NCBI GenBank assembly: GCA_019358835.1 | Contig: JAHHIH010000012.1 | Span: 117,154-181,153, forward strand | Source of the DNA: Tildeniella torsiva UHER 1998/13D | GTDB lineage: Bacteria; Cyanobacteriota; Cyanobacteriia; Phormidesmidales; Phormidesmidaceae | Direction: 5' to 3' | Length of the DNA stretch: 64,000 nucleotides | Shown here: positions 53,131-59,534 of the stretch, piece after piece | Layout: every line of letters starts with the position of its first letter | Position numbering within the stretch: the first letter of the stretch is position 1 | The notes under the pieces: generated by a model | What the model was told of the DNA's origin: nothing | Databases searched by the model: none | What the model saw: only the letters and a program-made list of their open reading frames with translations | Position numbers and translations under genes: made by a program

Positions 53131-53986
53131 GCTACCCTAGCGGTGGCGGGAGGCTGGCCTTGGGGGGTCGATCGCAGGCGGGGGACCTTGTCTGTAGGCC
53201 TTCAGGTTTTCGCCTTCAATGATGATCACCCCAGTGGCAGTCTGGACGTAAACTTTGCCATCCAGGGCGTAGGCCACCGGGGCCAGGGTGGGGTCTACAC
53301 TGGCCTGGGGAAGTGGGGCAAGCGTAGACCTTTGTTCATGCGCCGGTTGGGGAATGGCACTGGGCAGCTGGGTGGAAGCCGTGGGAATGGCACTGGGCAG
53401 CTGGGCGAGCCGGTTCTGGTGGCGGTGCCCAAAGACACGTTTCGTCGTCCTCTTTGCAGCTATCTTTTTCGAGCCACGCCATCATGTCATCGCCGTGGTG
53501 AACGCTCTCGCCCCGCAGAGTGTCTACATAGAGGGTGCCGCTGTTGATGGCAATCTCACGCACGGGATACCACTGGCCGCTAGCCAGCACAAACAGATCA
53601 AGCTGTAGCTGACGATTTTTCAGGCGGCTAGCGTGCATCCACCACTGCTTCCACAGCTGGCGGGCTTGGGCATAGTTAAGGTGGTAGCCCGTGGGGATAG
53701 GGTAGTGGGCGTAGCACAGCACATGGCTCTCTAACCCTTGGCCAATGGGCAGGAAGTGATGGTCTAGCAAGACCTGGTGCAGCACCTCAGCGTAATCGGT
53801 GTCGCGGCGGATCTCAATGCGGGGCGGCAGGGCGGCATCGTAGGCGGTGGCCAGCAGTGACCCTTTACGGCCCAGAAGCTGGCGCAAATTGTTGGCAGGC
53901 TGAATGCGTAACGACTGATTTGCTTCTAGGGTGGCATCTCCTGAAACAAACCACTGCAACAGGGTCAAATCATCGAGTGAGGTCAT
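53131..53986 (-). pseudogene. unknown protein, single-base frameshift in an A run
   Basis: The 53986 frame codes for about 170 residues (MTSLDDLTLLQWFVSGDATL; LRQLLGRKGSLLATAYDAAL; YHLNYAQARQLWKQWW), then ends at 53336 in poor sequence. Skipping one base in the A5 run at 53465-53469 restores a long frame (KIAAKRTTKRVFGHRHQNRL, then PVAYALDGKVYVQTATGVII) to a stop at 53131, five bases from the end of sixA. The next frame upstream is closed by a stop near 53484, so the shift must lie between there and 53336. The repaired protein has about 284 residues, no signal peptide, and a Pro/Ser/Gln-rich linker with a duplicated QLPSAIP unit. Function unknown. Confidence 0.7.
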
Positions 53987-54051
53987 AACAGCACAGCCGC
54001 AGGAAACGTCGCGAAGGCTAAACCCGTTCAGCTAAGCCAAACTGCGATCGC

Positions 54052-54102
54052 CTCATAGCTAGACCAGATGGGCTTATTAAGCCCATCTGGTCTAGCTATG
54101 AG
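54052..54102. repeat. perfect 24-bp inverted repeat with 3-base loop
   Basis: CTCATAGCTAGACCAGATGG begins the left arm and its complement ends the right arm; all 24 positions pair around ATT. It lies between the frameshifted gene and the IS1 element and is not the end of either. Perfect arms of this length suggest a recent or selected element: a MITE, a strong terminator, or a recombination site. No T run follows on either strand. Confidence 0.8.
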
Positions 54103-54213
54103 CCATCAGCTCTGAGACGATGCAGGCCATTGCTAAACTGCAACGGATCCATCCCCTTCTATGCTATGAAATCTTATTAGGGAAATCTGGAGGGTTTCCC
54201 GGCGTTGCTGAAT

Positions 54214-54590
54214 TCAGGTATGAATTGCCCCTGGAATGGGCACGTCACCGAACTTGAGGTAGTGAAGTAGCAACCGAACAGAGTGCTTCAGCATGTCTAC
54301 GGACTTGGAATAGCACAGGGTCTTACGATGCAGGCGAGCCAGATAATGTCTCAACCGGGTGTTCTCGTCTTCGACCCGAGTCATATAAGTTTTGCTAACA
54401 ATCTGGTCGCCCTCTGGAATGAACTGAGGATAAACCGGATAGCCATCGGTGACCCAGAAGTAACAGGCCCAGTCCTTGATTCGATCCCACAGAGGTGCAA
54501 AGGTGGCTGCGCTGTGGCCACCGATGACCCAATCTAAAACCCCTGGCGTGAAGTGATTCACGGCTGTCCAGAGCCAGACTTTGTTTTTTT
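54214..54590 (-). CDS. insB: IS1 InsB' transposase part, expressed by -1 frameshift
   Basis: From the slippery site the -1 frame reads NKVWLWTAVNHFTPGVLDW and continues to 54214. It has the IS1 DDE features: VWLWTAVN, WVTDGYPVY with Asp, and TRVEDENTRLRHYLARLHRK with the Glu, then YSKSVDMLKHSVRLLLHYL. An ATG at 54561 begins an isolated frame but the active enzyme is the InsAB' fusion. No internal stop, so the transposase may be functional. Confidence 0.88.
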
Positions 54591-54920
54591 GGCACCAACA
54601 AAGGTTTCCAACTCATCGAGTTCACCGACCTCAGGCGGGGTATCGGGAGCGTAAGCATCGGGCAGCAGGTCACCCACGTGTTTGACCCAGGTAATGATGG
54701 TGGTGTGATGAACCCCAGTCGTTCGCTCAATGGCCCGGAAGCCAGTCCCATTGACGTACTGGCGGAGGCAATGGCGTTTGACGTCGTCTGAATAGCCGCG
54801 ATGGGGTTTGTAACAGTCGATAAACTGACGGCCACAAGCCACGCAAATGTGATTTTGCTTACCCTGCTTTTTCCCATTCTTACGGATATGGGTGCCACCG
54901 CATTCAGGACATTGCATCAC
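54558..54920 (-). CDS. insA: IS1 InsA protein
   Basis: 120 residues. N-terminal zinc finger (CPECGGTHIRKNG...ICVACGRQF) and a helix-turn-helix (GFRAIERTTGVHHTTIITWV) as in IS1 InsA, which binds the element ends and represses its promoter. Translation can slip by -1 at A7C (54590-54583) into InsB'. Confidence 0.9.
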   Translation of the reverse strand: MMQCPECGGTHIRKNGKKQGKQNHICVACGRQFIDCYKPHRGYSDDVKRHCLRQYVNGTGFRAIERTTGVHHTTIITWVKHVGDLLPDAYAPDTPPEVGELDELETFVGAKKTKSGSGQP

Positions 54921-55050
54921 AACTCATCCTCAATTCATACTTCATTATGCAACGCCCTTTTTTTATTGGGGTAGGTAAGGGCGATAGGCGCTTCGTACAG
55001 GCAATCCCAAACACTTCAGAACAGTTGCCAACAAAAGTCATAACAAGCCA

Positions 55051-55495
55051 GGTATTCTCAGGTCTGATCTCAGATAACCAGGGGGTTTGATGAATACATA
55101 GACGAAAAGAGAACCAGCAATGCAGGCACCATCTGAAAGATTTACCTCTTCCCAGAAATCTGATCTGAGCTGCTATTTCCCAACTCGTCTGTCTAACCCA
55201 ACTAGCTAAGGAAAGCGCACCTATGACTCACGAACATATACAACTCATGTTGAACGATGGTATTACCAACACCGATGCCGCCCTCATCAGCGAAGTCAAA
55301 ATTCTGCAACAAACCCTAAAAGACTGGGGAGTTTTAGCTGCCAGCGAACCTGTGGATGGCCAATTTGGCCAAAAGACTGAAGCCGCCGCCAAGCTCTTTC
55401 AAAGCAAGCGGGGGTTAGAACTTGACGGCATCGTGGGTCAGAAAACCTGGGCCGAACTTCTCAAAGTCGAACCGTTTGAAGTTACCATTATTGCT
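55051..55495 (+). repeat. long direct repeat, copy 1: leader plus peptidoglycan-binding domain
   Basis: About 445 bases, matched by 56541-56984 at a distance of about 1490 bases. It includes about 170 noncoding bases with a small ORF and the first 90 codons of a wall hydrolase. The match begins at TTCTCAGGTCTG and stops sharply after the codons for EPFEVTII, where the catalytic domains differ. Confidence 0.9.
55120..55209 (+). CDS. 29-residue leader small ORF, copy 1
   Basis: ATG to TAA, ending 13 bases before the CHAP hydrolase start; GGAAAG for that gene comes directly after the stop. The peptide starts MQAPSERFTSSQKSDL and ends RLSNPTS. Copy 2 (56609-56698) has the same length and frame with four synonymous and about five amino-acid changes and no indel. 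It may be a regulatory leader peptide or a small secreted or coupled product; it could still be chance. Confidence 0.45.
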   Translation: MQAPSERFTSSQKSDLSCYFPTRLSNPTS

Positions 55496-55996
55496 TCCTC
55501 TCACCCCCTTAAAATGTTGGGTGATTTTGCAGAACAAGAAGCCGCTAAACAGTTGAAGTGGGAAGGATCCAGTAGCGAAGCCGAGAAGTACCTTTCAATT
55601 TTCAGAGAACCGATGCTTAAGTTAGGTCAAATTGGCTCTGAAAAAGTTCTCTATGACTGGTGTGGAGCATTCGTCTTCTTTTGTTGCCGAAAGGTAGGAG
55701 TTCCGGTGCCTATTCAGCCCCAGGGTTTTGGGGCCACAATGGCTCTGGTTGAATCCTGGAAATATTGGGCAAAAAACAACGGCTATTGGCATCCCAAAGG
55801 GGATTTTATTCCTAAACGAGGCGACATTGTCCTATTTGATTGGGGAGGAGACGGAACTGCTGATCACATTGGGATTGTGAGGAGTTATACATCTGGAAAC
55901 ACTTCTATTAAGACATCTGAGGGCAACAAAAAAAATCTAAGTGGCAATTTTGAAAGAAAATTGTCAACCGTTGCAGGCTTTATTAGACCTGTTTAA
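55223..55996 (+). CDS. peptidoglycan-binding + CHAP-domain wall hydrolase
   Basis: 257 residues without a signal peptide. Peptidoglycan_binding_1 domain about 18-80 (KILQQTLKDWGVLAASEPVD, FGQKTEAAAKLFQSKRGLEL), then a CHAP-like cysteine amidase/peptidase: DWCGAFVFFCC with Cys147, and TADHIGIVRSYTSG with His215. Such proteins cut peptide or amide bonds in murein and act as endolysins or antibacterial effectors. The N-terminal part and the upstream leader are duplicated at 56712 with another catalytic domain. A 95-residue gene follows on the same strand. Confidence 0.88.
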   Translation: MTHEHIQLMLNDGITNTDAALISEVKILQQTLKDWGVLAASEPVDGQFGQKTEAAAKLFQSKRGLELDGIVGQKTWAELLKVEPFEVTIIASSHPLKMLGDFAEQEAAKQLKWEGSSSEAEKYLSIFREPMLKLGQIGSEKVLYDWCGAFVFFCCRKVGVPVPIQPQGFGATMALVESWKYWAKNNGYWHPKGDFIPKRGDIVLFDWGGDGTADHIGIVRSYTSGNTSIKTSEGNKKNLSGNFERKLSTVAGFIRPV

Positions 55997-56066
55997 GCCT
56001 GATTGCCCGCTTTGGCAAAGAATCTTACGTCAAAATCCAATTTATTTAGTCAAGGGAGTAAACTCC

Positions 56067-56354
56067 ATGGGTATCTTTTTGCCTAGTATTGGTTTAGGTG
56101 ATTTCTTCAAAACTCTGGCTAACTCTCAAGAAGCCGTTGTTAAAATTAACAACGCTTGCTCTGAAAAAGGCCTACCTCTTGCATTTCCAATCAGTGAAGA
56201 CGGTAAGCATAGTATTCCAAGCAATCCTGAATACCGATTTGAAGGCTTAGGTGCGATTTTTGATATCCCACCTAAGATGTCGTTTTGGGTTCACTATAAA
56301 CCTGAAAGCCCAGAGCATGTAGAGCTAGGTAGGTTTATTGTAGCAATTGGCTAG
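56067..56354 (+). CDS. small protein following the CHAP hydrolase, unknown (possible partner)
   Basis: 95 residues from ATG 56067 (MGIFLPSIGLGDFF), with AAGGGAGT upstream; a longer frame from 55941 overlaps the hydrolase and is rejected. Slightly acidic, no signal peptide: AVVKINNACSEKGLPLAF, YRFEGLGAIFDIPPKMSF, HVELGRFIVAIG. No family recognised. Its position, 70 bases after a wall hydrolase and before a terminator, suggests an immunity or accessory role, which is inference only. The second cassette has no copy of it. Confidence 0.65.
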   Translation: MGIFLPSIGLGDFFKTLANSQEAVVKINNACSEKGLPLAFPISEDGKHSIPSNPEYRFEGLGAIFDIPPKMSFWVHYKPESPEHVELGRFIVAIG

Positions 56355-56401
56355 TAGGGATAGCTGACTCTGTACTATCTAGCTCAACATTCTCTAAGCA
56401 T

Positions 56402-56440
56402 AAAAAAGCGATCGCCACTTATAATAGCGATCGCTTTTTT
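56402..56440. terminator. bidirectional Rho-independent terminator built from two HIP1 octamers
   Basis: AAAAAAGCGATCGC, an 11-base spacer, then GCGATCGCTTTTTT. Each arm contains a complete HIP1 palindrome. The T run after the stem ends the CHAP cassette on the plus strand about 50 bases after the 95-residue gene. Confidence 0.88.
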
Positions 56441-56540
56441 ATGGGTATAAATTTTGCGATTAATTGACCGCACTATATTCTTTATGAACATAGCCTAACA
56501 AAACTCAGAGCACCTATTATCTAAAAGTTAGAAAAACTCA

Positions 56541-56984
56541 GGCGTTCTCAGGTCTGTTCTTAGGTAGCCAAACGGTTTGATGGATGCATAGACGAAAAGA
56601 GAACAGCAGTGCAGGCAACTTCTGAAGGATTTACCTCTTCCCAGAAATCTGACCTTAATTGTTATTTCCTAACTCGTCTATCTAACCCAACTAGCTAAGG
56701 AAAGCGTACCTATGGCTTACGAACATATGCAACTCACGTTAAATGATGGTATCACCAACATTCAGGCTGCCCTCATCAGCGAAGTCAAAATTCTGCAAAA
56801 AACTCTAAAAGACTGGGGGGTTTTAGCTACCAATGAACCTATGGATGGCCAATTTGGCCAAAAGACGGAAGCCGCTGTCAAGCTGTTTCAAAGCAAGCGG
56901 GGATTAGAAATTGACGGCGTTGTTGGCCAACAAACCTGGGCTGAACTTCTTAAAGTCGAACCGTTTGAAGTCACGATCATTCCT
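56541..56984 (+). repeat. long direct repeat, copy 2: leader plus peptidoglycan-binding domain
   Basis: Partner of 55051-55495. The leader block from TTCTCAGGTCTG to the start codon is kept, including GCATAGACGAAAAGAGAAC-like sequence and the small ORF. Divergence is roughly one base in ten by eye, in both the leader and coding parts. Confidence 0.9.
56609..56698 (+). CDS. 29-residue leader small ORF, copy 2
   Basis: GTG start (copy 1 has ATG), TAA stop, 13 bases before the lysozyme gene. Translation MQATSEGFTSSQKSDL... ending RLSNPTS. Reading frame and length are kept relative to copy 1. Confidence 0.4.
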   Translation: MQATSEGFTSSQKSDLNCYFLTRLSNPTS

Positions 56985-57460
56985 CGCCCTCAGCCTGCCA
57001 ACGGAAAAGGAGGCCCGATCACAAAACAGCAGAAGGCCTTTTTAGACATGATTGCTGTCCCCGAAGGCACCAGCGCGTCTAATGGTTACCGAGTAATGTT
57101 CACTGGCAATTATTTGACAATGGTTTTGTCGATCATCCCCGCAAAATACATACAGCGAACGGTATCTCTTCTGATGCTGCCGGACGGTATCAGTTTCTTG
57201 CGAAAACCTGGGATATGTGCAAGCAGGCTCTTAACCTGCCAGACTTTTCCTCCGAAAGCCAAGATCGGGCAGCTATCTATTTAATTCAAAAGCGCGGCGC
57301 GTTGGATCATATCGAAGCTGGCGATATCGTCGCGGCCTGTAATCTGGTGAGCTACGAGTGGGCATCCCTCCCCCCCGGTCGCTACGGGCAACCCTCAATC
57401 TCGTTTGAAGAAGCAGCCAAGATCTTTCAAGAAAAAGGAGGCATTCTGGCTTCAAAATAG
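56712..57460 (+). pseudogene. peptidoglycan-binding + lambda-lysozyme-like (GH104) hydrolase, frameshifted
   Basis: Codons 1-92 repeat the N-terminus of the CHAP hydrolase (KILQKTLKDWGVLATNEP, FGQKTEAAVKLFQSKRGLEI). The catalytic part is unrelated: AFLDMIAVPEGTSASNGYRV with the likely catalytic Glu118, then, after a shift, DNGFVDHPRKIHTANGIS, SDAAGRYQFLAKTWDM and WASLPPGRYGQPSISFEEA, the order of the phage lambda R-type transglycosylase. One base is missing in the T run at 57113-57115 (TATTTGAC instead of TATTTTGAC). Restored length is 249 residues. Either a real null mutation or a homopolymer sequencing error. A holin-like gene follows. Confidence 0.8.
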
Positions 57461-57526
57461 AGCGCCATTTTCCATAGTTTCAATTCTCCCAATGCAGATT
57501 AAATCAACACCCACTAGGAGATGAGC

Positions 57527-57835
57527 ATGAAAAACTTAGGTCAATTCTTTCAAGAAGATAATGGTCAATATTCTGCAACTCGCCTAGCCTTTCTTGCCTG
57601 GATATTCGGCATCTTGATTGTTTGGGGATCTGGCAGTTTTCATGACAAAAAGATGCAGGAAATACCTAGCTCAATTCAAATTCTAATTGGAGTTCTAATG
57701 ACGGGCAAGGTAGCCCAGAAAATTAGCGAGAGTTCAAGTCCTGAAACAAGTGATAAACCGCAAGAAGCTAAACCTGACAAGTTAACCAGTTCCAAATCAA
57801 ATGAAAATGGTACCGTTTCCGCCTCAATCCGCTAA
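57527..57835 (+). CDS. holin-like small membrane protein
   Basis: 102 residues from ATG 57527; AGGAG six bases upstream fits this ATG, not the one at 57521. FFQEDNGQYSATRLAFLAW leads into one hydrophobic helix (LAWIFGILIVWGSG), and a second weak one covers SIQILIGVLMTGKVAQK. A charged polar tail follows (DKPQEAKPDKLTSSKSNENG). Small two-helix proteins with a polar tail next to lysozyme genes are often holins of phages; no holin family could be assigned with certainty. Confidence 0.6.
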   Translation: MKNLGQFFQEDNGQYSATRLAFLAWIFGILIVWGSGSFHDKKMQEIPSSIQILIGVLMTGKVAQKISESSSPETSDKPQEAKPDKLTSSKSNENGTVSASIR

Positions 57836-57961
57836 CTAGGATTGCATTAAAAAGGCAAGGAAGAAAAGGTAATGTCACTAACAAAACTTATGCTTCTTTG
57901 CGGTATTCAGTGGCATGCAATGAAGAAGAATCCTTTCGAAAATAAATCCAGGAGAACACAG

Positions 57962-58120
57962 ATGAAAACTGTACATAGATTGCTGATTTTTGGAATTTTT
58001 CCATTACTTATTTTTGGTTGTAATCGTGAAAATGATACCAATACTTGCGAAAATAACTTTAGCGATTACTGTGAAAGCCCTACTCAGCAAACTTCAAAAG
58101 AGCAAAACTTATATGCTTAG
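57962..58120 (+). CDS. very small lipoprotein
   Basis: 52 residues from ATG 57962 with AGGAG upstream. Basic N-terminus and hydrophobic stretch (MKTVHRLLIFGIFPLLIFGC) ending in a lipobox-like LIFGC, so the mature part is a lipidated peptide of about 30 residues with two more cysteines (TCENNFSDYCES). It follows the holin-like gene. It recalls the short outer-membrane spanin Rz1 of phages in size and position, but is not proline-rich. Confidence 0.55.
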   Translation: MKTVHRLLIFGIFPLLIFGCNRENDTNTCENNFSDYCESPTQQTSKEQNLYA

Positions 58121-58186
58121 CCCAGTTATGCAAGAGTAAAGCTTTAATTAGTTCAAAAACTACTCCTTCAATAAAGACGAAACAGC

Positions 58187-58291
58187 TATAGCGGTTCTCG
58201 CTTGGGAAAACTAAAAACAAGTAACTTGAATCCCTCGTTCTTGAGAGATTCCTTAAGTTCAGGTTGCTTCATCTATTAGAGAACCGCTATA
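58187..58291. mobile_element. MITE-like element
   Basis: 105 bases bounded by exact 13-base inverted repeats TATAGCGGTTCTC and GAGAACCGCTATA, starting and ending with TA as in Tc1/IS630-derived MITEs. The centre has a further inverted pair (AACTTGAATCCCTC / GAGAGATTCCTTAAGTT, imperfect). No coding capacity. Confidence 0.75.
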
Positions 58292-58377
58292 TAACCGTCA
58301 AGTTCATTTAAATATAAGGCAATGAGTAAATTCTTATTGCCTTATCAATCTACTTCAAATTTTACTCAGGAGGCAAC

Positions 58378-59094
58378 ATGCTATCTAATAAGCTGGAAGC
58401 AATTGAAGTTCAACAAAAGCAAATTTCTGCTTCCGAATATCAAGCAAATAGCTCATCAAGTTCAGAGATTGAAATTACCCAGCAATTACTTGACAAATTA
58501 TCCTCAAAACTTGTGGAAGCTAATATGTGTGCTACTGCCCAACGATTGATGGCACGTCGGTGGAAAACTATCGATACCTATGTAAATCTTCCTAGTACAA
58601 TTTTGGCCACTATATCCGGAGCTTCATTCTTATCTGAAACTAAGAACACTAACCTTGTAGCATTTTTAACTATTGGTATTGCTATATTAACTGTTCTCAA
58701 TACATTTGCAAGTCCAAATCAGAAGTTTAACGATCACTTTGATTCTTTCTCAAAATATAGTGATGTGAGAAGTAAGATAGACATGTTTTTGTCACTTTAC
58801 TGCCTTAAAGATAAAAGTGGAGAAAAGTACAAGTATCAAGTAGTCAAGGAGAATCATGGATTGGGAAGCCATGAGTGGTTGCGAGAAAATCAACAGACTA
58901 TTGAAGACCTCATTAAAGAATTTTATGCAGTGGAGGCAAAAGCTCCGCTTACAGCTAGATGGGCAACCAAAAGATCACAATTCTTGGTAATAGAAAGATT
59001 AAAAAAAGCAACGCAGTTGCCATCAGAAAAGAGCTCAAAAAGACTTAAATGGTTGAGGGTAATCGTAGGATTTATCTATGCAAAAAGGTGTTAG
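58378..59094 (+). CDS. SLATT-domain 2TM protein (candidate pore-forming conflict effector)
   Basis: 238 residues; perfect AGGAGG before the ATG. A polar coiled N-terminus (LSNKLEAIEVQQKQISASEY) leads to a helix with MARRWKTIDTYVNLPSTILA, two close hydrophobic segments (ATISGASFLS and LVAFLTIGIAILTVLNTFA), then NQKFNDHFDSFSKYSDVRSK and a long helical tail. This is the layout of SLATT proteins, predicted pore formers triggered by nucleotide-sensing partners such as SMODS or SLOG. No cyclase or SLOG gene is seen next to it; the nearest partner candidate is the CHAT/STAND pair 440 bases downstream. AT-rich relative to the window. Confidence 0.65.
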   Translation: MLSNKLEAIEVQQKQISASEYQANSSSSSEIEITQQLLDKLSSKLVEANMCATAQRLMARRWKTIDTYVNLPSTILATISGASFLSETKNTNLVAFLTIGIAILTVLNTFASPNQKFNDHFDSFSKYSDVRSKIDMFLSLYCLKDKSGEKYKYQVVKENHGLGSHEWLRENQQTIEDLIKEFYAVEAKAPLTARWATKRSQFLVIERLKKATQLPSEKSSKRLKWLRVIVGFIYAKRC

Positions 59095-59534
59095 TCATAT
59101 CTTGATTTCTTGTTGCTCTTGATAAATAAAACAAGTTTTTTGGATCACTAGATATTTTTTATCTTAGCTTTTAATGCTCTTAAAAAGTTAGCCAATCCAA
59201 AGAATTTCCTAGAAATTTATATCGCAAACGAAGAGGTTAGAAACATTCTAAATTGCAAAGTTTTATCTTGAAAGAAAGAAATCGCGGCCTGTTTTTAGTT
59301 AACTCGGAAAGCAGTTCGGTGAGTTTTGAGGTTCGTGGTACAGTAATAAAATCAACATAGCCATGAAGTGTTGCTCACCACTTTATTCTATTAAAGTCTC
59401 CGACCTGATTTCAGGTTTAAGGAGATAAACGCAGGCCTTTGCAAGACTGTTGGTTTCTGGGAAGAAGCCGATATTGTATTGGTTTTTCGTGATCTTTACG
59501 TGCAATAAGGTAATCCATCAGGGTGTATCTCTTT
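59095..59534. other. 440-base AT-rich intergenic region before the CHAT-STAND operon
   Basis: No coding frame. A small hairpin ACCTG-ATTT-CAGGT is followed by AAGGAGATAAAC (59403-59431), a ribosome-site-like sequence with no ATG at proper distance, perhaps a relic. The CHAT promoter must be here; AGTAATAAAATCAAC-like AT-rich DNA near 59340 is one candidate region, not convincing. Confidence 0.3.

Larger units (their letters stand above)
54201..54956 (-). mobile_element. IS1-family insertion sequence, apparently complete
   Basis: Ends are inverted repeats: left GGCGTTGCTGAATTCAGG..., right (minus strand) GGCGTTGCATAATGAAGT..., both continuing into TATGAATTG. Length 756 bases, close to IS1's 768. 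It carries insA and insB' with a slippery A7C. No 8-9 base target duplication is visible (left flank GGTTTCCC, right flank CTTTTTTT), so the copy may be old, or one flank may have been rearranged. Confidence 0.88.

Noticed and set aside
55051..56984. Two-copy repeat considered as a CRISPR-like or phage att pair
   Set aside because: Only two copies, 445 bases long and largely coding; no short regular spacers and no integrase nearby.
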